64,000 bases of DNA, taken from assembly GCA_039720395.1 (NCBI GenBank), contig CM077833.1:32771478-32835477 (forward strand). The letters run 5' to 3'. Position 1 is the stretch's first letter. Each line of letters begins with the position of its first letter. The DNA is from Liquidambar formosana (Eukaryota > Streptophyta > Magnoliopsida > Saxifragales > Altingiaceae). The notes below the pieces were generated by a model, which did not search any database, had not been told where the DNA came from, and was given only the letters and a program-made list of their open reading frames with translations. A program made the translations under genes and the position numbers. Shown here one piece after another: positions 43,785-56,314 of this stretch.

Positions 43785-46700
43785 TCACTCCCTGCTGCCT
43801 GCTGAAGGATGTCTCTGCGCGCCAGGTGGTGCAGTCGGCATTGGGAAGTTACAGCTAAACTGAGCACCTCCAAAATGGGGGGTCTCCACATATGGGCTCT
43901 AGGATGTCCAATTGTTTGTTTATTTTTGTAAAAAAAAAAAAAAGAAAAAAAAGAAAAGAAAAGAGGGGTGGGGGGGGGCATAAAACAATGATAAGTAAAT
44001 AATATAAAATAAATTTAAATGAAAATGGATGTTAAGATGCATAAGGTTTATCTAAATCAATGTAAAATACTTAAAGACACATTTGGGCATTCGGTGGAGA
44101 TGTAATGATATATTGGGTTATTTGTAGCATTTTAAAGGTATTATTACCCAACTTGCTGGCATCATAGCATGGACTTGCCCATCTGATAACTCTAACATCT
44201 ATTATAGATTTTAGCTTCTTAATCCAAACTAAACCATTATAATCCCACTGTCTGGTACATCTCCCTCTACACACTCTCATAAATGTTATAAAAGCTACCT
44301 AATCTTGATGGTTAATTAAACACTCCAATAATGATTAAAGAAAAACACATTAGATAAACACTTTTTTTTTTCCTTAAAAATTATGGTTTTTCAAGTTCAA
44401 TCCTGGGTTTCTATTTATTTAACTATGACAATCTAAGTTTCACAAAAACTTCCTGTGTCTCCTTCTTTATCAAAAAAAGTTTGCCTCCTACAGAGTGAAA
44501 TGCCAATTGTCAGTCTCCATTTTACTATTGGTAAGGGATGCAGTTCACATGTTTATACATAATGGGTGCCCCACTGACTTGAAACTTGATGAATGCTATG
44601 TTTAATTTTGTGATCATTAAAATTAAAACCTAAATTTAACCTCATGAATTGATATTTGACAAGGAATGATACTAGAATAGATAATAGAATCATAAAGACA
44701 TCAAGTGTATCAAAAATTGGGTTTTTAGTGACAACTTTGTACTGATTTTTCCCATACCCCGCACATTCAACACCTGATAATATTGAAAAGTTGAAATGCC
44801 ATTTCATAAAATCCTAATAATGATTGTACACATTATATGAATAGACATGATGAGCTTATCAGTGACAAGAAAAAAAAAGATACCTGGGGCGCAATTGTAG
44901 TAGAAGATGGCTCCTCAGCATTTGAAGATTTTGGTGACGTCCTAGGAGAAAAACCATCATAGCTTGGTTCACTTCCATTGAGTTTATGAACTGCACTGTT
45001 TAGCACAGTTTCACTTTCATTCCCGTTGGCTGACTTGACCCTCTATATTCATATCATTAGTTTAAAATGTATTAGGAATTCAGTGCAAAATTTTAATAAA
45101 ACCACATAAAAATTGAGGACAAAGGCGCAAGAGATGATACCTGAAAGATTTTACCAAGAGTTTTCAACCTCTTTGCTCGTGCACGGAGATCCTCTTTCTT
45201 GGCATTGCTGTCTTGAAGGACCTGTAATAAACCATGAGTGAAATACCACCAAACAAACTGAATTGAGTGTCAAACCTAGTGTAAGCCAACTACCAAAAAT
45301 AACAACTGAGTTATAAAACAACCATCTGACAAACACGGGAAAGAGTGGCTTCAATATCAGCTACATTAAGCTTCCAAAGGGAATCAATCATCAACTTCTT
45401 GTGAGATTGCATGTATTCTTCAAGTTCTTCCTCCGTATAGTTTCCTTCTGCACTGAGCTGCCTTTTCATGTCCTCTTGTAGCTGGATCAAAGCAATTGCA
45501 CCTACCACCATGAGCAAGAAAAACCATTTCATCAACCTATATAGATGTCATCAAGCAGCAACCTTTTGTGCAACAACTACTGATTTACATCAATCTCCTC
45601 AGTCCTGACATTGTATGACTAGAGACAATTATTAAAACGCATTCATACAACCACAATGCACAACCAACACTGAAAGCAGCTTAGATGCCCAAACAGCTAG
45701 GCAATGGCCTTCATGACCACATGGTTGTACGTGATGAAGGTATTAAAAAAAAGAAAAAAAAAAAAAAGAACATTATACTTGGAAGACTTCATGACCAGGA
45801 GCCTATGTGTTATTTGACAATACTAGAGATCTAAAAAGAGTTACCGAATGAACGCAGCTATTGACCATTGAAGCTGTCGAAATCTACTAACCTGTTGCTG
45901 CTGTTACTTGGGATTTAATGAAGTGGCCTTTGTTTCTGAACCACTCAGCAATAAATGGCACACCCAAATATATTGCCTTCTTCCCAAGCTCTTTAGCTGC
46001 CTGTCTTGCATATATGTAGCCAATCGTGTTCAACATATCAACACCATAAGCTGTAGAAAACAAAGCATGAAACTAATCAGAAACAAATCCTTCACCATTG
46101 CATCAATAAAGATGGAAAAATATAATACAAAAAGCAAGGAAAAGCAGTCCCAAAAGAAGCTGCTACACAGAGTCTATTTCAGAGAAGTTGTTACTTCACA
46201 CAGATTAGTGTTCAAGAATGCCAGCTTGAGGTTTAATGTAAGAGGTTGAATCATATCAGGCCAAGGTCTGTGGTGCAATGGAAAACTTAAATTCAAACAG
46301 CACCAAGGAAAATTTCAAAGTTTCCAAGCAAGCCCTAATAAATGTGTATAAAGAGAAAGATATATTCCTAGTAAATCAATGCTTGTGGCTTTCCAGCCCA
46401 AGCATGGGAAGAAGAAGAAGAAAGAAAGAAAGAAAGAAAGCTTGTGGCCTCCCGTGAGGCAACAGAATAAGCCAAAATATGGTGAAAGATAAATCTCGAT
46501 GCTACATTACCTGCATTGGAGAGTTTTGATACTTCAGCTTCGGCATGATTAATAAAGTCCTCTTTGTTTCTTTTGTCATATTGATCGAGTCGATCTTTCA
46601 GTATGTTTGCGAGCTTCTCTTCTCTTTCCTTTTGAACAACCTGTAGTGAAAAGGAATTCCCACAAGGCACCCAAAGAAAAATAAAAACATTACATGTCTA

Positions 46701-49000
46701 AGGAGTAAGGACAAATTGAACAATAGTAAAATATTTCAGTACCAATAAAAATAAAAAATAAAAAACCTACGAATTTGGCCTAGTAACAGTCATAAATCCT
46801 TAACACATCACTACAAATAAACTCAATAGGAAGCAAGACAACAAGGACAGATAGGGAATTAAATTCCAGTTTTGGCATTGATGGCAAATCAGATAGACAT
46901 GCAGGATAAGACTGAACAAAAAAAAAGTTTGAAAGAATCACAAAATTCCCTTCATATCATATACCTTCGAAAATAAAATTTATCCAACTATGCTTTTCCT
47001 TGTAATATCACCAAAAAATGAAAATTATATAAATTAAAATAAGAATGTTCTTCTATTTCTAGCCTGCCTTCTAAAATTTTTCACTCTTGGTAACAATAAT
47101 AAACACCCTGAGTAGTAACCATGGACACAGAAAATGTTGTCAAAGTTCAACAAGGTAAAAGTGCACTTATCAGATAGCCCCCATGAAATCTCAATTTTAT
47201 CCTTGTGAAGTGATTTTATGTATAATGAGTATATGGTTAGAAAATTAACTCCACCTCTTTTCAAGGCTCAAGCTAATATCATCGAATCATCAAACCATAT
47301 TACCATAAATTCTTTTATTGTTAATAACTGAGGCATGTGATTTTGATTGTAATTTAACTCAGTACTTAAGAGTAAGAAACCAATCTACATAAGTGTTAAG
47401 TTAAGCATATAATTTAAGTAAAAAAATTCACCTTAGGGCTTCCAAGCTTACTAAAATACCCCCAATTCTTTAGATAATACACTGGCTTCATCTTCACTTG
47501 GGCTAGAAAAGAAACAAACAACTAAGTCAGACCCATCAAAAGGTGGGTCCCAATACTATGTGATGCTGACATCAACTCAACTCAACTCAACAAGAGCCTT
47601 AATCCCAACGGCATGGCATAGGCTACACGAATCCTTTTACACCATTCAGTTCAATCAAGGGCCTTATCCTCAGTTAAGTCCTTCGCATACATGTTATTTC
47701 TTACCACCTCTAATCATGATTTTAATAATTAATCAAATATTTAAGTTATGTTTACGAGTATGATATTTAGTGGTTTTTAGACTCATGTTGGCAAGCCAAG
47801 ATTTTTTGGATGGTGAATCATGGTGGATATGGATGCACTGAGCCAAACCCATCAGCCACATAGGATGCATTTAGCTTACTATTTGATAAAGTCCGCTCAA
47901 CGAAACTTTAGAAAGTGCCACAGGGTACATGAAACTCGATCCAAGCATCCCGTATGCACGCACAGGTGTACCTAACAAATGAAGAAATCCTATGCCATAT
48001 GGTAATCGCTCCAATACGACAATTGTGCCGCACGCTCTCTTATGGACCATTTGGTTGGAGAGAAATAGGAGGATGTTTGATGAAGCTGAGAGAGATCCTT
48101 GGGGTAATTGAGAGATATGTTTATAGGTTTTCTTTTTGCTCAGGGGAACTTGAGAAGTTCAGTTGATAGTATCCCCTTTGATAGGTTCTTGGACCTTTCA
48201 AAGCTGTAATGTGTTGAGGGTCCTTTGTTTTAGGTTGTATACTTCACGTATACTTGGGTTTTTTTGCCCTTATTAAATATACATTTACTTCATTGAAATA
48301 AATAAACTATCTGGGCCATGAATGATCACATTTGTAATGCATAGTTTCATACCTGCATCCGGGAGTAAGATAATTCCCAGCACACAAGTGCTCTTTGGAA
48401 TCTTTTTGGCTATATATATTAATCTTTCCATAATATTTTTGGATTTCGTAATTTCATCCTCAGTGGCTGAAACTGTGGTAAAGTTCAGCTTGGGCCTCAA
48501 AAGAATTCCTGAAGAGTTTCTACCTAGTTTTCCATCTAAAAATGCTTAGTTGTGACAGTGACCTAGGTTATCATCTCTTGCATATTAACCATATTTCTTG
48601 CTGCATAGCAGATAGACAATTGCCTCCTAATTTGTCCTTCTGAAACTGAACTAAAAGCATTCAGCACAATTTCAAAGAAAATTATCTGAAGTCAAGTAAC
48701 AGGCACAATAAACTACAACATAAAAGAAAAATTATCCAAAATTAGGGATACCAAGCAATTGTACCCTCATTTTCTCTTGCAACTTTTTAGAATCAAACTG
48801 TTCGCCTTCTGCGAAAATGTCCAGCGAAGCCATTGATGCCATGGCAAGCTGGCCTATGTATTCCTCAAAAAGCTCACTACCAAAAAGCATTGCAAAGATC
48901 GCCGCAGGATCAATTATTGCTTCACTGCAACGAAAGGAAAGCATGAAAATGGGTATCGGATAATGATTATTGAATTACTACATCTATGTTATCAAGATTC

Positions 49001-49036
<36 letters not shown>

Positions 49037-52000
49037 GTATTTAATATAATGCATTAGAAGCAAGACTAACGTCGAAATTCCTGATTTTCCATGAGCGTCA
49101 TAAGCTTGCCGTTGGGCAGGATCACTCAGTACCTGGTAAGCCTCTCCCAAAACCTGAATCCAAATGAGTGAAACTTGAAAAAAAAATAATATTGATTGTT
49201 CTCAAATTTTTGACTTCCAATAATGATATACACATTCTAATGCCTTATAGAAACAGACGATAGGCATAAAATTGTAACAGCAAGCAAACGATAAAGAAAG
49301 ATATGATTATTTGATTGAGAATGAATAGAGACATTGTCAATGACAAACTTGTAGTAAGTGTAAAGTGATGAGAACCAAACGTTCCAAAAACAACCTAACT
49401 AGTTTGTACCATTTTATCTTCCAAAATTAGTAGACCACCTATTGACAGGAGGATGCATAAAGCAACTGGATATTTAAAAGTTTTCCCTAGAGGATCACGA
49501 CAACATTTTTATACCTAGAGCATCTTGGAGCCAATGTCAAATTAGATTAGACCTAGAATTAGATTCTTGTGTAACTATCAGTCATATCATGATTACAAAA
49601 GTTTACAACTAACCGCCAGTAAAGATTTAGCAGAGCACAATCAAAACGTAAAGAGCCAACCCAACAATAAAATCCACAACACCACCAGAGAAATCTTCAG
49701 CACATAGTCACAAATTTCTATTGCCCAAACTTGAACCAATTCTCCTCTATGGTCAGAAATTCCTCGCCAGTTTGTGGAGCTGAAAGCAAAATGTTGCATT
49801 TCCAGAACTAGTCATGATGTTGGAGAAAAAAAATTTCATAGGACCTCTACTATGCAATGCCAATCTTTAAGAGCTTTCTGTATCTGGAATAACAATGACA
49901 TTCCTTGCCCCTCCACAGAATTCCAGTAAGAAACATTAATCTCCCATACAAACTGGATTCAAGCTTTTATAATTTTTGCATGCTTCAAGGACAACCCGAG
50001 TTAGCTTCGTCCATGAGTCCATCAATTGAAACCAGCAGCCATGTCTACCATCTTCCTCACATAAACCAAACAAATTTCTGTTGATCCACACTTCTTTCTT
50101 CAGTTAGTGCCACTTCTTCTTCTTTCTTCTTTTTTTTTTTTTTCTTTTTATTTTAACAATAAGAAACAAATTATGTGCCACTTCTTTTCACTCCACTTTA
50201 TCAAATTTGGTAGTTACAAGATCCAAACTTCTTACAGAGAAGTAACCAACTACTAAGTAATACAAATTATTACTCATCAAGTCCCTCCATGGCACAGTTG
50301 AATTTTTTCAAATGTACTAACAAAGGGCTTCTAAAATCTGTTAGAGCATGAATAACTTTTAGATTGACATAGTTTTTGTAATATTTTTAGTTTCATCGAA
50401 AAAAAAAAAATCTTGAATAGTAAATAATTAACGCTATTGTTCATTTTACCAGAACGTTAAAACCATTATCTTCTTAAAAAATATAAAATTTCTACCTAAA
50501 TGGATAATACGTTTAAACGACTGTGCTTACCCCACCAATTAGCGCTGCCCTCCCCCCAATCACCCCCCTCCTTTTTAAAGAGGTCCATAATATGACCTTA
50601 TACAATACCAATTAGGTCAGGTAAGTCGGGTAATCAGGTATACGGCCATACAGGTATCAATTGCCACCCCAACTCTAAAACAATGTGTACTCAGCTTGAC
50701 ATTGAAAGCGACATCTTGCTACACAAAAGCAACTAACAATACTAATATAAAAAACTGGAGAAAAATACAAAGCAGCTGAAATAACAGCACACCTCGACAA
50801 GCAACCAACAGTAAATAAACTAATCTGCTGACTTATGCTGCAAAGCTTGGCATAATTAGTTTTTTTTTTTCCTTCTTGGGCAAGCATAACTACAGTTGAG
50901 TCAGTACTAAAGCTGCTAGTTTCCCCCCATCTAAATATGGTGCTACTTTCTACCACTCACAATGGAATAACACAGTTTTTTTTCAAACAACAGTTCTATT
51001 TTCTTAGAGGGGGAATCTCTTTCTGCAACATGAGTGCATCAGTGGCACATGGATGGGGCAAACATTAAATCATCATGCCATGATTGAGGCTTTTGTGTTG
51101 CATACCTCAACCAAGCCCAATGTATACTAAACAAAAAGTTCAACTCAAAGGGGAAAAAAAAGATAGGAAATTTTTTCATGATATTTAAAATGTGAATCTT
51201 ACCTGAAAATTTTGTGCTGCAAGAGGATCATTTGGGTTTTTATCCGGATGGACCTGCCTTGCCTGCAAGCCACCCAAAAAAAAAAAAATAAATAAAATAA
51301 TAATAATAATAATAATAATACTAAGAATAAGATGTATATAATCCATCCATCCTGACAAGCTGAAAAATGATAATCAATACCTATATGGACCAGAGTGAAT
51401 ACATGCATATATAGAACATAGAAATCATGATTAACCTAGAGGCACAGAAATTGTGGATGAGTTCATCAACATTGGAAAAGGAAAAAAATCTTAGATAAAC
51501 AAGGCACTAAAATTGAGAAAATTCTATTAATTGTAAAAGACCAAAGGTTAGGGATCAACATTATATTTGCAATTGAAATACTTTAAAACAAAAGCATTCT
51601 TTTGTAACTCAATGCATTTGAAACTACATAGTTTTGGTCAATTGTGATGAAGTACAAAAGCCTATTCCAAACTAGATAGTTTTGGAATTTTTCTTCATAA
51701 CTAAATTGTTTAGTCGTAAAGGTCACTCAGCGCAGAAAGGTCCTGCCTATGACTACATCGTTTAGTATTAACATAAATCCTCCTTTATAAGAAGATTGTT
51801 GGCTGATGACCTCACTTTTTCTTCCTCTCTAGCATTCCTTCCATGGTCAAGAGGTGGAAAATTTGCAAAGGGAACTTTTAGGTATCACTTGTTTTCAGGG
51901 TCACACTATGCTACATTAAGGTGGAATACTAGGCACCATAAATTGATATTTTGCAAAAATGTAGAACAATCACCAAGAAAGTGTATTTCCGCACAAGGTT

Positions 52001-55000
52001 AAAAATCCCTTGAAAAAAAATAAAGAATAAAAATAAAAGAGCCCTCCACCCTGGACATGTCTTCCCAAATCCCAATACTGTTCTTGTTTACCATCTCTTT
52101 TCCCATCCCTCCCACTAAGTCTAACACGCCAAACCAAAACAAATCTCTTAAAATTCAAACTTGGCTATCTGAAAACAAACACCTTTCTACACTAACTTAG
52201 GACTCGAAAACCCTCAACTACTACACAAAATTTCTCATCCATAACCAGAGAATGTCTTTTCAGGCAGACAAATATGATGAATTCAGATTTTATTGAGTGG
52301 CGTGGAAGCCATATGTAAAGGAAATGGGACTGATATTTTTGAATCTTGATATCAGACCCTTTTCAATGATGGACAAGCTCATCTAGAAAGTGCCTCTGGC
52401 ATTCTGGGGACAAGCAAGGTGGAAAAAAAAGTCAGGGCTAAAGATGAGGATACTCATCATGGGTGGGTTTTGAGAGATGTAAGGGCCTATGGTATAACCT
52501 TAGAAAAGGTATCTCAAAGGTTTAATTAGGTCTCATGCTTTGAAGGTAAGCAAAACTGGTATGGGAAACCAACAGTTGAAAGATCTTAAGGAAGCTTATC
52601 ATCTTCGTAATCCTCTCTGAAGAGGGGAAGCTTTCCGTTAGAAGCTTATTTGTGAGGTTACTGAGAGATTTGAGAAAATCCAAAGGATCTTTCCTTGGCG
52701 GGAGGAGAGGAGTTTGTTGAGCATGTCAATTTTTTTACAATAAATTTTATTAACATGAAGAGAAGGGCAAAGCCCCCTACATAAAAGCACACAAGAACTT
52801 AACAAAGAGAGTAAAAAAAACTCTGAAAAATGGTCTTGATTACAAATAAGGAGAAGGAACTCCAAAAAAATAAAATAAAATAAAATCTAAGCACAACATA
52901 ATAAGAGTGAATAAAAAAAGCTCTTCATCTTCAATTATTCTCCTATTTCTCTCTTTCCAGCCACACTATTAGAAATAAAGAGGTGCCACCTTCCATTACT
53001 ACGTTTACTCCCAGCATTTATCAATTAACCACACAAAAGATTCCTCACCGAACCAATGACTTTAATATCGATATCGATGGATATATCGAGGGTCCAAAAA
53101 TATGGATATATTGGATATATCATTGGATATATCGACAATATCGATATCGTTTTAAAGATATGGTGGATATTATGAGTTAAACATGGATATTTTTATTGAA
53201 ACTTTGGAAAACAATGATTTAGACTCTAATACACAATCTAGCATCAAAATATTGCAATTTAAATGTGCATAATACAAGTATGTGTTGTGTAGAGTATAAA
53301 CAGTGTGATACGTTGAGAAAATAAATAATAGAAAGTTATACAAATTCAACATCCAAATGTCATATGAGATTAAAATTTATAAATATTTATCATTTACATA
53401 ATTCTTTCACATAAAAACAAATAAGGTAGTGAAATTCTTCACACAAAGCTGCTAGTCCAAAATAAAAATAAAAATGAAGGCACCACTTCATAGAAAGACA
53501 AAAAGAGTTTACGCCAAATAGTATTAAACTAATAATGGGTTCTCTACTTCATTTTTTTTAATTTAAATTTTAAAAAGAACAAAGAAATTCTCATTTTTTT
53601 AAAATTTTTTTATAGAAAGACTCATTTATAGAAAGTCTTTTATCATATAATATATAATAATAAAAATATATTATAGAAGGTTCAAGAGTCTTTTGACTCT
53701 TTGACAAGTCACGACTCACTATAAAGGAATAAAGGTCAAAAGTCTTAACATATATATATATATATATATATATATCAAATACACTGCCTCAATCAAAATT
53801 CGAAGACAATGCCTCAAGCCCTCGACGACACAAGGTGATGCCGGCAGCAAGGTTGCTCGACGACACAAGGCGACATTGGCAGCAAGGCTGCCTCGATGAC
53901 ACAAGGCGATGCCGGCAGCAAGGCAACGTCAATAGAAGCAAAGATGAGGCAACATCGACGGCAAAAAGCCCTTCTTGATTGTCGATTATGGGTTTGTGAT
54001 CCAAGTTTTGAGGTGAGTTCTGCTAAGCATATATCATCGATATATCGAGTATATCGTTCGATATTGATTTTTTTTTCAAATTCTTCTTATATCACAACAA
54101 GATATCGTGTCGAGGGTGGACGATACGACAATATATCGACGATATATCGTCGATATCGTTGATATTTTGGTCCATGCACTGAACTAGGAATGATTGCCAC
54201 CTTCTAAATTAATATGTTTACTCCCAGCATTTATCAATTAGCCACACAAAAGATCCCTCACAATTTGTATATTTCCTCTTGATTAATACAATTTGTCTAT
54301 TATCAAAAAAAGTATCCCTCATCGAACCAGGCATGAAGCGATGATCCACGGATAAACTTAACAACTAGCACATCGATTTTGAAGAAACCACCCTACACTG
54401 ATCAAATGATCCACCGCAAGGCACTTGTCTCTAGCCACCATCCAAACGAAGAAACTTCAGGGTCATGGCATAGAGAAAGGGTAAGGGATGGGCCTTTGAG
54501 GTGTTGAATTACCCCATGCCCTTGTTTCCTAAATACCTACTCATCTTTTATTAAATAGATGACTTTAGATGCCATGTGTTGACTCAATGTCAAATATTTA
54601 TGCCATGTAAACACCAAAAAAAGACTTGGCATTTTGTCTCTTAGTGCTAGTTCAGAAAGTGGGTGTGAAGGTTTTCGAGAGAGAGAGATGACAGGAAGGA
54701 AATTAATCTCAAATAACAATGGAGTAATCATGAGTAGATAAGATACCCATTAAGCTTCAAGACCTCGTGGTTGAGGGTTGGGGTAGGCATATCAAAAGTT
54801 AGGTTTCATTTCTACATCAGAACCAAAATTTTGGGCATCATTCAATTTGGGTTTTTTCTTCATTATCTTTCTAGGCAAAGAGGAGTGAAGAGTGATGGCT
54901 CCTTCCCAACCAAAATTATCTAAAAGGCGTAAGAATCGCCCATTGTTTCTTTCTGTTTTCGGATGTAAAAATTGATAAGATCCTGAAAATGGATTATTTG

Positions 55001-56314
55001 ACATCTAAGAATAGAAGGATCCCTTATCATTATGTTCTTTGCAAGCCACGCCTAGAGTCTGTCAACCAACTTTCTTTCTTCTTTTTTTATTTCATAGGAA
55101 ACGAAATTGTATTGAGCACAAAAGGAAGAATACAAAGAGAAGGAAGAAAGTCTGTCAACCAACTTTTGATTTATCATTCTTTCTTGGTAGCCATTTAGGC
55201 AAACTTTTTGATAATATGTAGCTTCTCATGAGCAATGAATCTGTCCCGATGACGGTGTGGGAAGACATGGATGTCAAAGGCCAAATTGTGTAGGACTGTA
55301 GGAGGTCCCTTACTTTTCAGTGCTTAAACTTTGTTGACAAAACCAGAGAATAAATCTATGGAGAACTACTGGCTGATATGAATGTTGATCAAATGGATGT
55401 AAATGGTAGCCTGGCAAAGAAACTAAAAGCAGGGGGCATCCATTTTGAAGTGGCTGACTCCAGTTTCCAGACAATATTTTAGATGGACACAGAGGAAAAA
55501 GAGACCGATAGAAGCAAACCACGATAGCCAGAGGTAATTGGATCAAATACAAACATTAACCAAAGATTTAAGGACCACCAGACTTAATTCGTTCTCCTAT
55601 CGTTTGACCAAAATAAATAAATTCTTATGAGATGACTACACTGCACAATAATTGAATGGCTAATTTCACAGGAAGAAAGCAAAATTTTTAAAGAGAAACG
55701 ACAACAGAACCCTTTTTTTTTGGGGGAGGGGTTGTGGGGTGGGGGAGGGGGTTCAACCCAGGTGAGCTCACGGAAGAAATTGTAAGAAATTGATGTGTGT
55801 GTGATAGAGAGACAGATATGGAGGGAGGATCCTATTCGGATTCCTTCCAGAACCCAAAACGAATAATAGATCTAAAGCTGCTTCGTGCTGTGAGTATCAA
55901 AATTTTCCTTCAAATCTCGTACCAAGAAATTCTAACGCTTCCCTCTCGTCTTAACCTACGCTGATGAATCTATGAACATCACCATAGAGGTAATATCAAC
56001 CCTCTAGTCACCATCCTATTTCTGGAAAACTAAAGTCCCCCATTTTCCTTCTCCGTCGAAGATAGCAGAAGATCGGTTTCGTAACCTAGAGCTTCTCCAG
56101 CACGCATAATATGAATATTGAGGCAATCGCGGCGGGGCGAGGATGATAGCATGGGATAGCAATTAACTTTAGTGAAAATAACTCACAATGCTAAAAAAAA
56201 AAAAGAAAAAAAAAGGAGAGAGATTACCTTGACGTAATAAGCCTTCTTGATCTCAGCCTCAGTGGCCGTGGGGCTGATCCCCAGGACGTCGTAGTATTCC
56301 GTCTCCTTCACCAT
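43785..56314 (-). CDS. DnaJ (Hsp40) protein with DnaJ-X domain, dnaJ10-like
   Basis: J-domain co-chaperone that stimulates Hsp70 ATPase; the DnaJ-X subgroup's specific clients are not well known. Ten exons on the minus strand: 56314-56228, 51262-51203, 49153-49071, 48924-48765, 46640-46511, 46050-45892, 45501-45323, 45221-45141, 45042-44884, 43898-43785. They total 1212 nt, 403 aa, phase kept at all junctions. The J domain begins at residue 6 ([20 protein letters not shown]), with the catalytic HPD at 34-36 and the helix IV block [13 protein letters not shown] near 60-71. The DnaJ-X part spans roughly 75-340 ([66 protein letters not shown]). The tail contains [12 protein letters not shown], typical of this subgroup. 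No J-protein Gly/Phe or zinc-finger region exists, so it is class III. Intron 1 is about 5 kb and transposon-rich. Exon 10 is short, off the main frame and easily missed. Confidence 0.94.
47990..48310 (+). pseudogene. LINE 3'-end remnant
   Basis: A frame gives [17 protein letters not shown], like the zf-RVT tail of plant L1 elements. It is followed by TTTAGGTTGTATACTTCACG, TATTAAATATACATTTACTT and an AAATAAATAAAC end. It lies in intron 4 of the DnaJ gene, antisense to it. Confidence 0.55.
49000..49036. repeat. (AT)n-(AC)n compound microsatellite
   Basis: AT units run to about 49024, then ACACACACACAC to about 49036, in intron 3 of the DnaJ gene. Confidence 0.85.
52727..52800 (-). mobile_element. 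LINE 3'-end remnant
   Basis: On the minus strand it reads TTATGTAGGGGGCTTTGCCC, then TGTTAATAAAATTTATTG and an A run. It has the same kind of ending as the fragments at 20866-20945 and 48240-48310. It lies in intron 1 of the DnaJ gene. Confidence 0.5.
52984..53055. repeat. Long direct repeat, left copy
   Basis: TGCCACCTTC, then TTTACTCCCAGCATTTATCA and CACACAAAAGAT, recur in the same order at 54195-54260 (and on to 54329 after a 53-bp insertion). The pair flanks the TATCGA-rich block at 53060-54175. Confidence 0.8.
53748..53775. repeat. (AT)n microsatellite
   Basis: About thirteen AT units inside the TATCGA-rich element. Confidence 0.85.
53821..53927. repeat. GC-rich minisatellite, three ~36-bp units
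   Basis: Units start CTCGACGACACAAGG at 53821 and 53856, and CTCGATGACACAAGG at 53892. Each continues through a CGGCAGCAAGG-like end, with one unit reading TTGGCAGCAAGG. The spacing is 35 and 36 bp. The GC content stands out in an AT-rich intron. Confidence 0.85.
54195..54329. repeat. Long direct repeat, right copy, with small insertion
   Basis: It matches 52984-53055 through TGCCACCTTC, TTTACTCCCAGCATTTATCA and CACACAAAAGAT, then is interrupted by 54261-54313 before resuming at TCGAACCA. Confidence 0.8.
54261..54313. mobile_element. 53-bp retro-insertion with 8-bp TSD
   Basis: A perfect ATCCCTCA is found at 54253-54260 and 54314-54321. The left direct-repeat copy (52984-53055) lacks the intervening 53 bp, so it serves as the empty site. 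The insert ends TATCAAAAAAAGT and resembles the last bases of plant LINE/SINE RNA. Confidence 0.7.

Larger units (their letters stand above)
53060..54175. mobile_element. TATCGA-rich inverted-repeat element
   Basis: The left end has ATATCGATATCGATGGATAT and GAGGGTCCAAAAATATGG; the right end has ATATATCGACGATATATCGT and GATATTTTGGTCCATGC, which read in reverse gives GCATGGACCAAAATATC. The ends therefore pair loosely as inverted repeats. The interior carries a minisatellite (53821-53927) and an (AT)n run. No transposase and no clean short TSD. Confidence 0.5.
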
